Assembly (NCBI RefSeq): GCF_014132155.1
Contig: NZ_BLJQ01000001.1
Span: 1 to 64,000 of the forward strand
Reading direction: 5' to 3'
From: Gluconobacter sp. Gdi
GTDB lineage: Bacteria > Pseudomonadota > Alphaproteobacteria > Acetobacterales > Acetobacteraceae
DNA: 64,000 nt
The stretch's first letter is position 1. Each line of letters begins with the position of its first letter. Positions 16,930 to 23,880 of this stretch are shown here, in pieces. The position numbers and the translations under genes are program-made. The notes beneath the pieces were generated by a model, which saw only the letters and a program-made list of their open reading frames with translations, ran no database searches and had not been told where the DNA came from.

Positions 16930-17600
16930 GCTGGTGTCGTGAGGCGGCGTTGAACAAAGGAGATAAGGGTTCTGGCGCCATGGCTCCAGAGCCCCAGAAA
17001 ATCATTACTCCCCACATGTCCTGTCAGACCGGCATCCGTAAATTCAGCCTGCCACCGTTGTGCCAGTAGTCGGGCACGATCGTTGGAAAGCCACTGATCG
17101 TTCCGGCTGGCCATCATGGCGACGGGAACCGGAGAGGGAGCCTCTGAAAGTGGAGCAAACGCGTTGATGCGGGATGCTTCCGGGTGCGTCGTATGTTCAA
17201 TATCCGCTGGCGCAACGAGGAAAGCCCCCGCGACATTGGATGACTCATGCTGTGCGAGCCACCGCATAGTCAGGACAGCACCGAGGCTATGGGCGATCAG
17301 AAGGACAGGTTTTTCTGCCTGCTGAATGGCCTGCGTCAGTGCAGCGTCCCACTCTTCCGGGGTTGGGTTTTCCCAGTCTGCCTGATGCAGGCGAGGCAGG
17401 CCAAAAGCAGTTTCCCATCGGGTCTGCCAGTGGTGCTGTCCGGAGCCGAAAAGTCCTGGCACGAGCAAAGGCGTGAACTGTGTTTTGATGTGATGAAATT
17501 CGGCGGCAAGAACCGTCTCTTCAGACGAGTGCTGAAAGGAAAGCGCTCGAGCACTCGCTGCTAGGTCCAGAGCAGTTGCGCGGCCAGAGAAAAGGTTCAT
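16791..17600 (-). CDS. RBBP9/YdeN-family serine hydrolase with C-terminal extension
   Basis: The alpha/beta hydrolase core (residues about 42-225) shows LLVPGLFGSGQHHWQ, the nucleophile elbow IAHSLGAV, the acid in ASRNDQW and a late His near GHVGSNDFLGLW. RBBP9-like enzymes are cytosolic serine hydrolases of uncertain substrate and normally about 180-200 residues long. Here about 40 residues precede the core and about 45 basic, Ser/Thr-rich residues follow it. The tail is encoded antiparallel to the end of the copper ATPase gene, which suggests that the original stop was lost. ATG at 17600 is used; a TTG two codons earlier is possible. Confidence 0.82.
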   Translation of the reverse strand: MNLFSGRATALDLAASARALSFQHSSEETVLAAEFHHIKTQFTPLLVPGLFGSGQHHWQTRWETAFGLPRLHQADWENPTPEEWDAALTQAIQQAEKPVLLIAHSLGAVLTMRWLAQHESSNVAGAFLVAPADIEHTTHPEASRINAFAPLSEAPSPVPVAMMASRNDQWLSNDRARLLAQRWQAEFTDAGLTGHVGSNDFLGLWSHGARTLISFVQRRLTTPAQGECGFQRFRSRELLTTETELMAMAAPATIGFSMPSAASGRPRTL

Positions 17601-17682
17601 GCCCAAAGCCTCCAGAAACCTGACCGGGAGACAATTCCCGATCAGGATTTGTGATCTGGATTAATAACGAACATAAATCAGA

Positions 17683-17723
17683 GTTCAATAAAATAACTAT
17701 ATTATAAAGTTATTTTATTGAAC
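17683..17723 (-). repeat. Perfect 16-bp AT-rich inverted repeat
   Basis: GTTCAATAAAATAACT (17683-17698) and AGTTATTTTATTGAAC (17708-17723) are exact inverse complements with nine bases between. It lies four bases after the cysK stop and 83 bases before the hydrolase start. The stem has only four G/C pairs and no separate U tract, so it is not a typical terminator for this genome. It could be an unusual terminator, an mRNA-end stabiliser or a protein-binding site. Confidence 0.8.
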
Positions 17724-17727
17724 GTTT

Positions 17728-18723
17728 TTAGGCCAATCCGTCGAAAAGCTGTGTGGAGAGATAACGCTCCGCAAAAGACGGAGCGATAACAACGATCGTC
17801 TTGCCCCGATTGGCGGTTTTCTTGGCCAAAGTCATACCCGCATAGAGTGCGGCACCGGAAGAAATTCCGATGGGAATGCCTTCGACAGCGGCACAAAGAC
17901 GCGCTGTTGTCAGCGATTCCTGCTCTGAAACCTCAATCACGCTATCCAGCGCCCGCAGATCCAGCGTATCCGGCTGGAATCCGGGGCCAATACCCTGAAT
18001 ACCGTGGGGGCCAGGTTCATCACCATGTAGAACGGCGCTTTCCCGTGGTTCTACACCAAAGACCTTGATCGCCTTGTTGTGTTTCTTGAGGCCGTGCGCA
18101 ATTCCGGAAGCCGTGCCGCCAGTGCCCAGCCCGGCTACAACCATATCCACTTGCCCGGCAGTGTCGTTCCAGATTTCCAACGCGGTTGTCTGCTCGTGAA
18201 CTGCCGGATTGGCGTCGTTTTCAAACTGACTTGGCATCCAAGCGTCAGGCAGCGTTTCCATCAGTTCTTCTGCCCGGCGGATGGCACCGGCCATTCCGTC
18301 ATTTGCAGGTGTCAGCTCGGTTGTCGCGCCCATGAGACGCAGCATCTTGCGCCGCTCAATGGAGGCACTTTCCGGCATGGTGACGATCAGGCGATAGCCT
18401 AGCGCAACAGCCGCAAATGCAAGCGAAATGCCTGTATTGCCGGATGTCGGCTCAATGAGGGCTGTCCGTCCCGGCGTGATCAGCCCGCGGGCCTCGGCAT
18501 CGCGGAGCATGGCAACGCCAATACGGTCCTTGACGGAGCCTAGCGGGTTGAAGAACTCGAGCTTCAGCAGGAGGCGCCCCTGCAGCTTTTCCTGTTCCGT
18601 CAGGCGGGGCAGTGCAACGAGCGGCGTGCCCCCGACTGTCTCCAGGAATGAGTTGTAAACCTTACCGCGCGGAGCGGCATAACCTTCGAAGGGAGCGGGG
18701 GAAGACAAGGCCTTTTTGTTCAT
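17728..18723 (-). CDS. cysK: Cysteine synthase A (O-acetylserine sulfhydrylase)
   Basis: The 331-residue PLP enzyme makes L-cysteine from O-acetylserine and sulfide. The PLP lysine is in GSVKDRIG near residue 65, the substrate loop is EPTSGNTGISLAF near 92-104 and the phosphate-binding loop is GTGGTASGI near 200. Length and motifs are standard for the CysK/CysM fold. A 15-residue N-terminal extension precedes the core. The promoter lies in an AT-rich 180-base region shared with a divergent transcript that starts with a Cys-codon-rich leader peptide, which links both sides to sulfur supply. The AT-rich palindrome at 17683 follows the stop. Confidence 0.95.
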   Translation of the reverse strand: MNKKALSSPAPFEGYAAPRGKVYNSFLETVGGTPLVALPRLTEQEKLQGRLLLKLEFFNPLGSVKDRIGVAMLRDAEARGLITPGRTALIEPTSGNTGISLAFAAVALGYRLIVTMPESASIERRKMLRLMGATTELTPANDGMAGAIRRAEELMETLPDAWMPSQFENDANPAVHEQTTALEIWNDTAGQVDMVVAGLGTGGTASGIAHGLKKHNKAIKVFGVEPRESAVLHGDEPGPHGIQGIGPGFQPDTLDLRALDSVIEVSEQESLTTARLCAAVEGIPIGISSGAALYAGMTLAKKTANRGKTIVVIAPSFAERYLSTQLFDGLA

Positions 18724-18841
18724 ATCGTTTCTGTATCACAGGACGTGGAAAAGGGCAGGACGGAATTTGATCTTAAAAAACGAAATATAAAAGTAATATA
18801 ATATATAATTTTACGAATCACTTATTGTTTATCGTAATATA

Positions 18842-18871
18842 TTGACGGTGTGACGTTTCATCCGTTATGAG
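18842..18871 (+). promoter_or_regulatory. Probable sigma-70 promoter for the leader peptide transcript
   Basis: TTGACG at 18842-18847 and TATGAG at 18866-18871 are separated by 18 bases. A start near 18878 would leave about 26 bases before the leader ATG. The preceding 18724-18841 is strongly AT-rich and shared with the divergent cysK gene. Confidence 0.5.
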
Positions 18872-18903
18872 AGCATGAACTGATCCACCGGAAGGGCATC
18901 CTG

Positions 18904-18984
18904 ATGATGTGTCGAATGTGCTGCTGGCAACCCCCGTGTTGCCGACTTTCCGCGAGCCGGAATTCTTTCTCTTTTCATTCGTAA
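18904..18984 (+). CDS. Cysteine-rich leader peptide (putative attenuator ORF)
   Basis: A 26-codon frame encodes MMCRMCCWQPPCCRLS followed by a Ser/Phe-rich end. Five of its first 13 residues are Cys, including two Cys-Cys pairs. GGAAGGG stands seven bases before the first ATG, a better ribosome site than many genes here have. A 6-bp hairpin (GGCAAC/GTTGCC, 18926-18943) covers the second Cys pair. A 7-bp hairpin (18988-19010) starts four bases after the stop. TGTGCTG inside the first Cys pair (18917-18923) can pair with CAGCACA (18993-18999) in that second hairpin, so alternative folds are possible. I infer a cysteine-sensing leader. The peptide matches no family I recognise. Confidence 0.7.
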   Translation: MMCRMCCWQPPCCRLSASRNSFSFHS

Positions 18985-18987
18985 TTT

Positions 18988-19010
18988 CCCGACAGCACAC
19001 AGATGTCGGG
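18988..19010 (+). promoter_or_regulatory. Leader hairpin after the Cys-rich peptide
   Basis: CCCGACA and TGTCGGG pair over 7 bp around a nine-base loop. The structure lies between the leader stop and the ATG at 19031. No T run follows, so it is more likely to affect translation or to be one of two exclusive folds with the Cys codons than to be a simple terminator. Confidence 0.55.
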
Positions 19011-19030
19011 CGCATTTAAGGTTCGACGTC

Positions 19031-19225
19031 ATGCTTGGTTCCACCGTTATCGAAATCAATGGTATTTTTCTCGGCGTTGCCATTCTGGTCAGCGCAACGG
19101 GCGCGCGCCGCTTCTATGCCGCCCATGACAGCGTTCGCGGGCTGCATAACCAGACCCTGACAGATTTATCCGCCCTGCGCCGCCTGGTCTCGCAGCATGC
19201 ACGGTCCGTTCTGAGGCCGATCTGA
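19031..19225 (+). CDS. Small single-span membrane protein, unknown
   Basis: The 64-residue product has one likely membrane helix (about residues 5-25, ending before GARRF) and a basic, helical cytosolic tail. I recognise no family. Its ATG lies 46 bases after the leader-peptide stop with a weak AAGG about nine bases upstream, which would make it the first body gene controlled by the leader. The gap to the peptide transporter genes is 83 bases with no clear terminator, so cotranscription is possible. The sequence may also be chance coding within a long 5' leader. Confidence 0.5.
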   Translation: MLGSTVIEINGIFLGVAILVSATGARRFYAAHDSVRGLHNQTLTDLSALRRLVSQHARSVLRPI

Positions 19226-19308
19226 AATAAACGATTTACGTTTCTTCCTTTACACCTCTTCTCTTCCCCTGTCGGTCCGCTAGAACGGTAGGCTGAACAG
19301 ATCGGCAG

Positions 19309-20295
19309 ATGGGAGTGTGTGTGGGAGGAAACGGTTTTCTGCGAATGATCCGCGCGCTTTCCGTCAAGAAAGGCGTTGCTCTTGCAGTCGCGGCATTGGG
19401 GCTCGTCATTCTGGCGAGCTTATGCGCTCCGCTCTACGCCCAAATGGCGGGAGTGGACCCGTTTTCTTCCAACATTGCTGGAACCACCACACGTCACGGC
19501 CAGTCACTGGACCTGATGCAGCCCAACGATAATCCTCTGCATCTGGGTTTGACGCCTCTGGGGCCTGACTGGTCACCGGGCGCCTATATGCTGGGTTCTG
19601 ATTCCCAGGGACGGGATGTCGCGTCTCGTCTGTTGTATGGCGGTCGAAGCTCCCTGTTGATCGCGGCATCGGCCGCATTGCTGTGTCTGTGCCTCTCGGG
19701 AAGTATCGGTATTTGTGCCGGATATTTCGGGGGCTGGGTGGATGTCGTCCTGTCCCGCTTCCTCGATATCCTGTGGGCTATCCCTGTTTACCTGTTCGCC
19801 ATTTCACTGTCGGTTGTAACGGTAGGGCATGGCCTTCATCTGGGGTTTATAACGCTTGCTGCCGATAGCTTTCTGATTCCCATAGGCATTATTGCGCTGG
19901 TTTATGTGCCGTATGCCGCCCGCCCATTGCGAGCCCGTGTTCTGAGTCTGTCACGAGCAGAATTCGTCTTGGCTGCCCGGGGGATGGGAGCCTCGGATTT
20001 TCGTATTCTCCGACGTGAAATCCTGCCCAGTCTTGCGCCTTCGATGGTCGTTCTCGGGCCTCTCGTCATGGCTCTGTGCCTTCTGGCGGAATCGGCGTTG
20101 TCCTTTCTGTCTCTTGGTGTGCAGGCCCCCGCAGCGTCATGGGGAACGCTCATTCAGGATGGAGAAGGCCTTCTTTATACAAGGCCAATTGTCGCCATAG
20201 CGCCGGGCATAGCGATTGTCGTGACAGTGCTGGCCCTGAATGTTCTGGGGAATGCCCTTCGGGATCATCTGGACCCGAAGGGAGCCGGTCGATGA
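19309..20295 (+). CDS. Peptide-type ABC transporter permease (DppC-like)
   Basis: The 328-residue permease has six helices and the BPD_transp_1 EAA loop near residue 230 (AARGMGASDFRIL). Large parts such as LGSDSQGRDVASRLLYGGR are standard for DppC/OppC/GsiD permeases, which import peptides, glutathione or nickel chelates. An insertion after helix 1 (about residues 55-95) fits this family. ATG at 19309 is taken; ATG at 19345 is also plausible, since GGAGGA lies between the two. It overlaps the next gene as ATGA. The order C-B-D-F and the lack of a binding-protein gene are unusual. Confidence 0.88.
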   Translation: MGVCVGGNGFLRMIRALSVKKGVALAVAALGLVILASLCAPLYAQMAGVDPFSSNIAGTTTRHGQSLDLMQPNDNPLHLGLTPLGPDWSPGAYMLGSDSQGRDVASRLLYGGRSSLLIAASAALLCLCLSGSIGICAGYFGGWVDVVLSRFLDILWAIPVYLFAISLSVVTVGHGLHLGFITLAADSFLIPIGIIALVYVPYAARPLRARVLSLSRAEFVLAARGMGASDFRILRREILPSLAPSMVVLGPLVMALCLLAESALSFLSLGVQAPAASWGTLIQDGEGLLYTRPIVAIAPGIAIVVTVLALNVLGNALRDHLDPKGAGR

Positions 20296-21275
20296 TACGC
20301 AGTTTCCTGTCGCGCACCGGACAGATGGCGCTGGTGATTTTCGGCATTTCCGTTCTGGTATTCTGCATTTTCTTCGCCACTCCCGGAGCAGACCCGACTG
20401 CGCGTATCGCAGGAAGAGGCGCCAGCCCGCAGGTCATGGCGCGGATCCGCGCCGAATATGGGTTCGACCGCCCGTTGCCTGTTCAGTACGTGCGGATGAT
20501 GGAGAAACTGTTCGTCAGCAGAGATCTCACGTCTTTCGTCAATCACGGTCAGAAAGTCGTGCCCGAAGTGGTGTCTGCGGCGCCGGTAACGCTGTCTCTC
20601 GTTGTGTGGGCTGCCTTCTTCTGGGTTGTGGGATCTCTGGGAATTGGCGTTGCGTCCGCGGTGCTAAGGGATAGCTGGGTGGACCGGGTCCTGATGGTGC
20701 TGGGTCTGATCGGGCTGTCCATGCCGGTTTTCTGGCTCGGGGAGGTGATCAATCTGTTCACCCAGAGTCGCTGGCACGATACGTGGCTGTTTCGATGGGT
20801 GCCTCCGCTGGGATATGTGCCGCTCTCTCAAAGTCCGATCGGCTGGGCGAAATCGCTGCTTCTTCCATCGCTGACGCTCTCGGTCTCCTTCATGGGACTA
20901 TATGCCCGCATCCTGCGATCAGAGCTTCTGAGTGCAATGGGGGAAGACTCCATCCGCACGGCAAGAGCGAAAGGCGCAGGGCCAGCTCGTGTCTGGCTCT
21001 GGCATGGATTGCGACTGTCATGGTTGAGCTATGTCTCGCTCTTCGGTCTGGATTTTGCCCAGTTGCTAGGCGGCGGAGCGTTGCTGACAGAAGTCGTGTT
21101 TGCTTTGCCGGGCGTGGGACGTCTGACCTATCAGGCTCTGGCCACCCTGGATCTGCCTCTGATCATGGCGACGGTCATGTATGCAGCCGTATTCGTTGTC
21201 ATTGCGAATGCTCTGGTGGATGGACTGTATGTGCTCCTCGATCCGCGTATCAGGGATGGTCAGCATGGACGCTGA
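20292..21275 (+). CDS. Peptide-type ABC transporter permease (DppB-like)
   Basis: The 327-residue permease starts with the typical first helix and the PGADPTARIAG segment. It continues with RIRAEYGFDRPLPVQY and ends in the family motif ALVDGLYVLLDPRIR. The EAA-type loop (RTARAKGAGPARVWLWHGLR) is near residue 220. It pairs with the DppC-like protein to form the membrane channel. ATG at 20292 overlaps the upstream stop, and the last bases overlap the next gene, so all four transporter genes are translationally coupled. The longer frame to 20076 is an overlap inside the upstream gene. Confidence 0.9.
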   Translation: MIRSFLSRTGQMALVIFGISVLVFCIFFATPGADPTARIAGRGASPQVMARIRAEYGFDRPLPVQYVRMMEKLFVSRDLTSFVNHGQKVVPEVVSAAPVTLSLVVWAAFFWVVGSLGIGVASAVLRDSWVDRVLMVLGLIGLSMPVFWLGEVINLFTQSRWHDTWLFRWVPPLGYVPLSQSPIGWAKSLLLPSLTLSVSFMGLYARILRSELLSAMGEDSIRTARAKGAGPARVWLWHGLRLSWLSYVSLFGLDFAQLLGGGALLTEVVFALPGVGRLTYQALATLDLPLIMATVMYAAVFVVIANALVDGLYVLLDPRIRDGQHGR

Positions 21276-22218
21276 ACAGTTGCTCGATATTCAGGGCCTG
21301 AAGCTAAACCTGCCCGGTGGTACGCGGCTCCTTGAAGGTGTTTCATTACGTCTGAATGCTGGCGAGGCTTTGGGGGTCGTGGGGGAATCCGGGTCGGGCA
21401 AGAGCCTCACGGCCATGAGCGTCATGGGGCTTCTTCCCGGTTTGAAAGCATCAGGGAGCATCCTCTTTTCTGGACAGGAACTGGTCAACCTCCCGGACAA
21501 GGTGATGCGTAAGCTTCGGGGCGCGCGGATTGCGATGATCTTTCAGGACCCGATGACGGCTTTTTTGCCAGTAAGGTCTATAGGGGCGCAGATTGACGAG
21601 CAGATCCGTTTGCATCATCGCGTCAGCAAAAGCGAGGCCCGTGCACGGACGGTGCAGCTTCTGGAGCGGATGGGTGTGCCCGATCCGGCCATGGCCGCAA
21701 AGCGGTACCCTCATCAACTGTCAGGCGGTCTGCGCCAGCGCGCCATGATTGCGATGGCACTCTCCTGCACACCGGCCCTGTTGATTGCCGATGAGCCCAC
21801 GACAGCGCTTGACGTCACCGTGCAGGCTCAGATTCTGACACTGCTGCGCGAAATTCGGGAGGAAGGCGCCGGGGTCATGCTGATTACGCACGATATGGGT
21901 GTTGTCGCGCAGGCCTGCACACATGTGGCAGTCATGTACTCCGGACTGGTGGTTGAAAATGGCCCGGTTCGGGATGTGCTGGATCGTCCCTTGCATCCCT
22001 ACACGCAGGCGTTGCTCGCGGCCATTCCACCCCTGGACGGTCCTAGACCCGAACGGCTTCCAACCATTCCAGGTCAGCCGCCGACACCTGATGATCGTCC
22101 AACTGGGTGTGTGTTTGCTCCCAGATGCAGCTTCGTTCGGTCAGAATGTGCCGTGCGTCCGCCGCTGACTGAAATCGAGGAGGGACGACGCGTGGCGTGT
22201 GTCCTGTATGCGGCATGA
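21265..22218 (+). CDS. Peptide-type ABC transporter ATPase (DppD-like)
   Basis: The 317-residue ATPase has Walker A GESGSGKS near residue 37, Q-loop MIFQDPM, signature [15 protein letters not shown] and Walker [15 protein letters not shown]. The C-terminal oligopeptide-transport domain includes the [15 protein letters not shown] Cys cluster typical of DppD/OppD, where an iron-sulfur centre has been seen in relatives. The start at 21265 overlaps the upstream stop by 11 bases. It works with the next ATPase as a heterodimer. Confidence 0.93.
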   Translation: MDAEQLLDIQGLKLNLPGGTRLLEGVSLRLNAGEALGVVGESGSGKSLTAMSVMGLLPGLKASGSILFSGQELVNLPDKVMRKLRGARIAMIFQDPMTAFLPVRSIGAQIDEQIRLHHRVSKSEARARTVQLLERMGVPDPAMAAKRYPHQLSGGLRQRAMIAMALSCTPALLIADEPTTALDVTVQAQILTLLREIREEGAGVMLITHDMGVVAQACTHVAVMYSGLVVENGPVRDVLDRPLHPYTQALLAAIPPLDGPRPERLPTIPGQPPTPDDRPTGCVFAPRCSFVRSECAVRPPLTEIEEGRRVACVLYAA

Positions 22219-23144
22219 GTGTTCTGCTGGAAGCGCGCAATCTGGAGAAATCTTATCGTCTTGGCCGGGGACGTGTGCTGCATGCTGTCTCAGGTGTTTC
22301 CCTGCAGGTGCGGAAAGGAGAAGCTCTGGCGCTCGTCGGGGAATCCGGATGCGGAAAGTCGACCCTGGGACGTACTCTGATTGGTCTGACACAGCCGACA
22401 TCTGGCAAGGTTATGTTCGACGGGCAGGAAATTTCCGGACTGTCCGATCGCGCAATGCGCCCTTGGCGCGCGCGAATGCAGATGGTCTTTCAGGATTCTT
22501 CTGCTGCCTTCAATCCACGCCGAACCGTGGGGGAGTCTCTGGCCGAGCCCCTCCGCATTCATCGTCGGCACGGGGTTAGGGAGCGTGTTGCGGAACTGCT
22601 TGATCAGGTGGGTCTTTCCCAGTCAGTCGCCGGGCGTTTCCCGCATGAGTTCTCCGGGGGGCAGAGACAGAGGTTGAACATTGCCCGCGCTTTGGCGCTA
22701 GGGCCGGAGCTTCTTGTCGCGGACGAGCCCGTTTCCGCACTGGACGTTTCTGTTCAGGCTCAGATCGTCAATCTGTTTGGGGATCTGCGGGCTTCTCTCG
22801 GCGTTGCATGCATCTTTATTTCTCATGATCTGTCCGTTGTCCGGCAAATGGCAGATCAGATTGCTGTCATGTATCTGGGTAGTATTGCTGAAGAGGGACA
22901 CGGTCTCGACGTGCTGGACCGGCCCGCACACCCCTATACCAAAGCATTGCTGGATGCGGTTCCGCGCCCGGATCGGGCCTTGCCGCCGCCTTTGCAAGGC
23001 GACGTGCCTAGCCCGGTCAATCCGCCATCAGGGTGTCGTTTCCATACCCGATGCCCGATCGCCCAGCCGCGTTGTGCAACAGAACGTCCTGTACTTCAGC
23101 CCGTTGGTGAGGGACGGCAGGTCGCCTGCCATTACCCTCTGTGA
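22215..23144 (+). CDS. Peptide-type ABC transporter ATPase (DppF-like)
   Basis: The 309-residue ATPase shows Walker A GESGCGKST, signature FSGGQRQRLNIARAL and Walker B LLVADEPVSALDVS. The C-terminal domain has the matching GCRFHTRCPIAQPRC cluster. It is the last gene of the C-B-D-F operon, joined by an ATGA overlap. It converges on a LysE-type gene nine bases away, and no hairpin terminator is apparent in the gap. Confidence 0.93.
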   Translation: MSVLLEARNLEKSYRLGRGRVLHAVSGVSLQVRKGEALALVGESGCGKSTLGRTLIGLTQPTSGKVMFDGQEISGLSDRAMRPWRARMQMVFQDSSAAFNPRRTVGESLAEPLRIHRRHGVRERVAELLDQVGLSQSVAGRFPHEFSGGQRQRLNIARALALGPELLVADEPVSALDVSVQAQIVNLFGDLRASLGVACIFISHDLSVVRQMADQIAVMYLGSIAEEGHGLDVLDRPAHPYTKALLDAVPRPDRALPPPLQGDVPSPVNPPSGCRFHTRCPIAQPRCATERPVLQPVGEGRQVACHYPL

Positions 23145-23153
23145 AGTTGAAAT

Positions 23154-23768
23154 TCAGCGAGAGGCCGTTTCGAAAGCCAGTGGGTAAAGGGACGCAACCA
23201 GTAACAGAGCCATCGCATAGTTGAAGCTCCGTAACAGAAGCGGCCGATGAAGCCACCGTCTCATGCCTGCGCCAAAGCCAGCCCAGAGCGCGACGGAAGG
23301 GCAATTCACCAAGCCACAGATGACGCCGGCGATGGCAAGGTTGAAGAAGAAACCTTCCTTCGGCACATAGGCCGCAACAATACCGACGGCCATGACCCAG
23401 GCTTTTGGGTTGACCCACTGGAAACCAGCAGCCTGCAGGAAGCTGATGGGTTTTCCTTTCCCATTGGCTTCAGGCGTTGCTGAGGATGTAGCAATTTTCC
23501 AAGCCAGCCAGAGCAGATATGCCGCGCTGGCATATTTCAGGCCAACGTAAAACCAGGGTGCATGCTCGAACAGGCTTCCCAAACCAAGGCCGAGAATGAC
23601 CACCATCAGGACAAACCCCAGCGCAACCCCAAGCATGTGTGGGATCGTTCGGCGGAAACCGTGTGTCAGCCCGGAAGACGCCAGCATCATATTGTTGGGG
23701 CCGGGCGTAACGGATGCGACAAACGTGAAAAGAACGAGAGGCGCAAAAGCCTGCCAGTAAGTCGGCAT
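23154..23768 (-). CDS. LysE/RhtB-family amino acid exporter
   Basis: The 204-residue membrane protein has about six helices and the family signature TPGPNNMMLASSGLTHGFRR near residues 19-38. LysE/RhtB proteins export amino acids or small analogues across the inner membrane. ATG at 23768 has AGGAA about nine bases upstream; a longer frame to 23882 would run through the operator region. It is divergent from a MocR-type regulator with ACCGGWACAGT repeats between, the usual arrangement for a regulator and its target. Confidence 0.9.
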   Translation of the reverse strand: MPTYWQAFAPLVLFTFVASVTPGPNNMMLASSGLTHGFRRTIPHMLGVALGFVLMVVILGLGLGSLFEHAPWFYVGLKYASAAYLLWLAWKIATSSATPEANGKGKPISFLQAAGFQWVNPKAWVMAVGIVAAYVPKEGFFFNLAIAGVICGLVNCPSVALWAGFGAGMRRWLHRPLLLRSFNYAMALLLVASLYPLAFETASR

Positions 23769-23820
23769 GACGGAATTTCCTGTTGCAGACGGGATTATCC
23801 TGATCACTATGACAAGAATT

Positions 23821-23870
23821 ACCGGAACAGTACCGGTACAGTTGAACAGGATTCTTTCAGACTGTTCCGG
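23821..23870. promoter_or_regulatory. MocR-type operator: tandem and inverted 11-mers
   Basis: ACCGGAACAGT (23821-23831) is followed directly by ACCGGTACAGT (23832-23842). An inverted copy, ACTGTTCCGG, lies at 23861-23870 and overlaps the ribosome site of the regulator gene. Tandem repeats plus an inverted copy are typical of MocR sites. The position would allow control of the exporter and autoregulation. Confidence 0.75.
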
Positions 23871-23880
23871 AGGTTTGACC

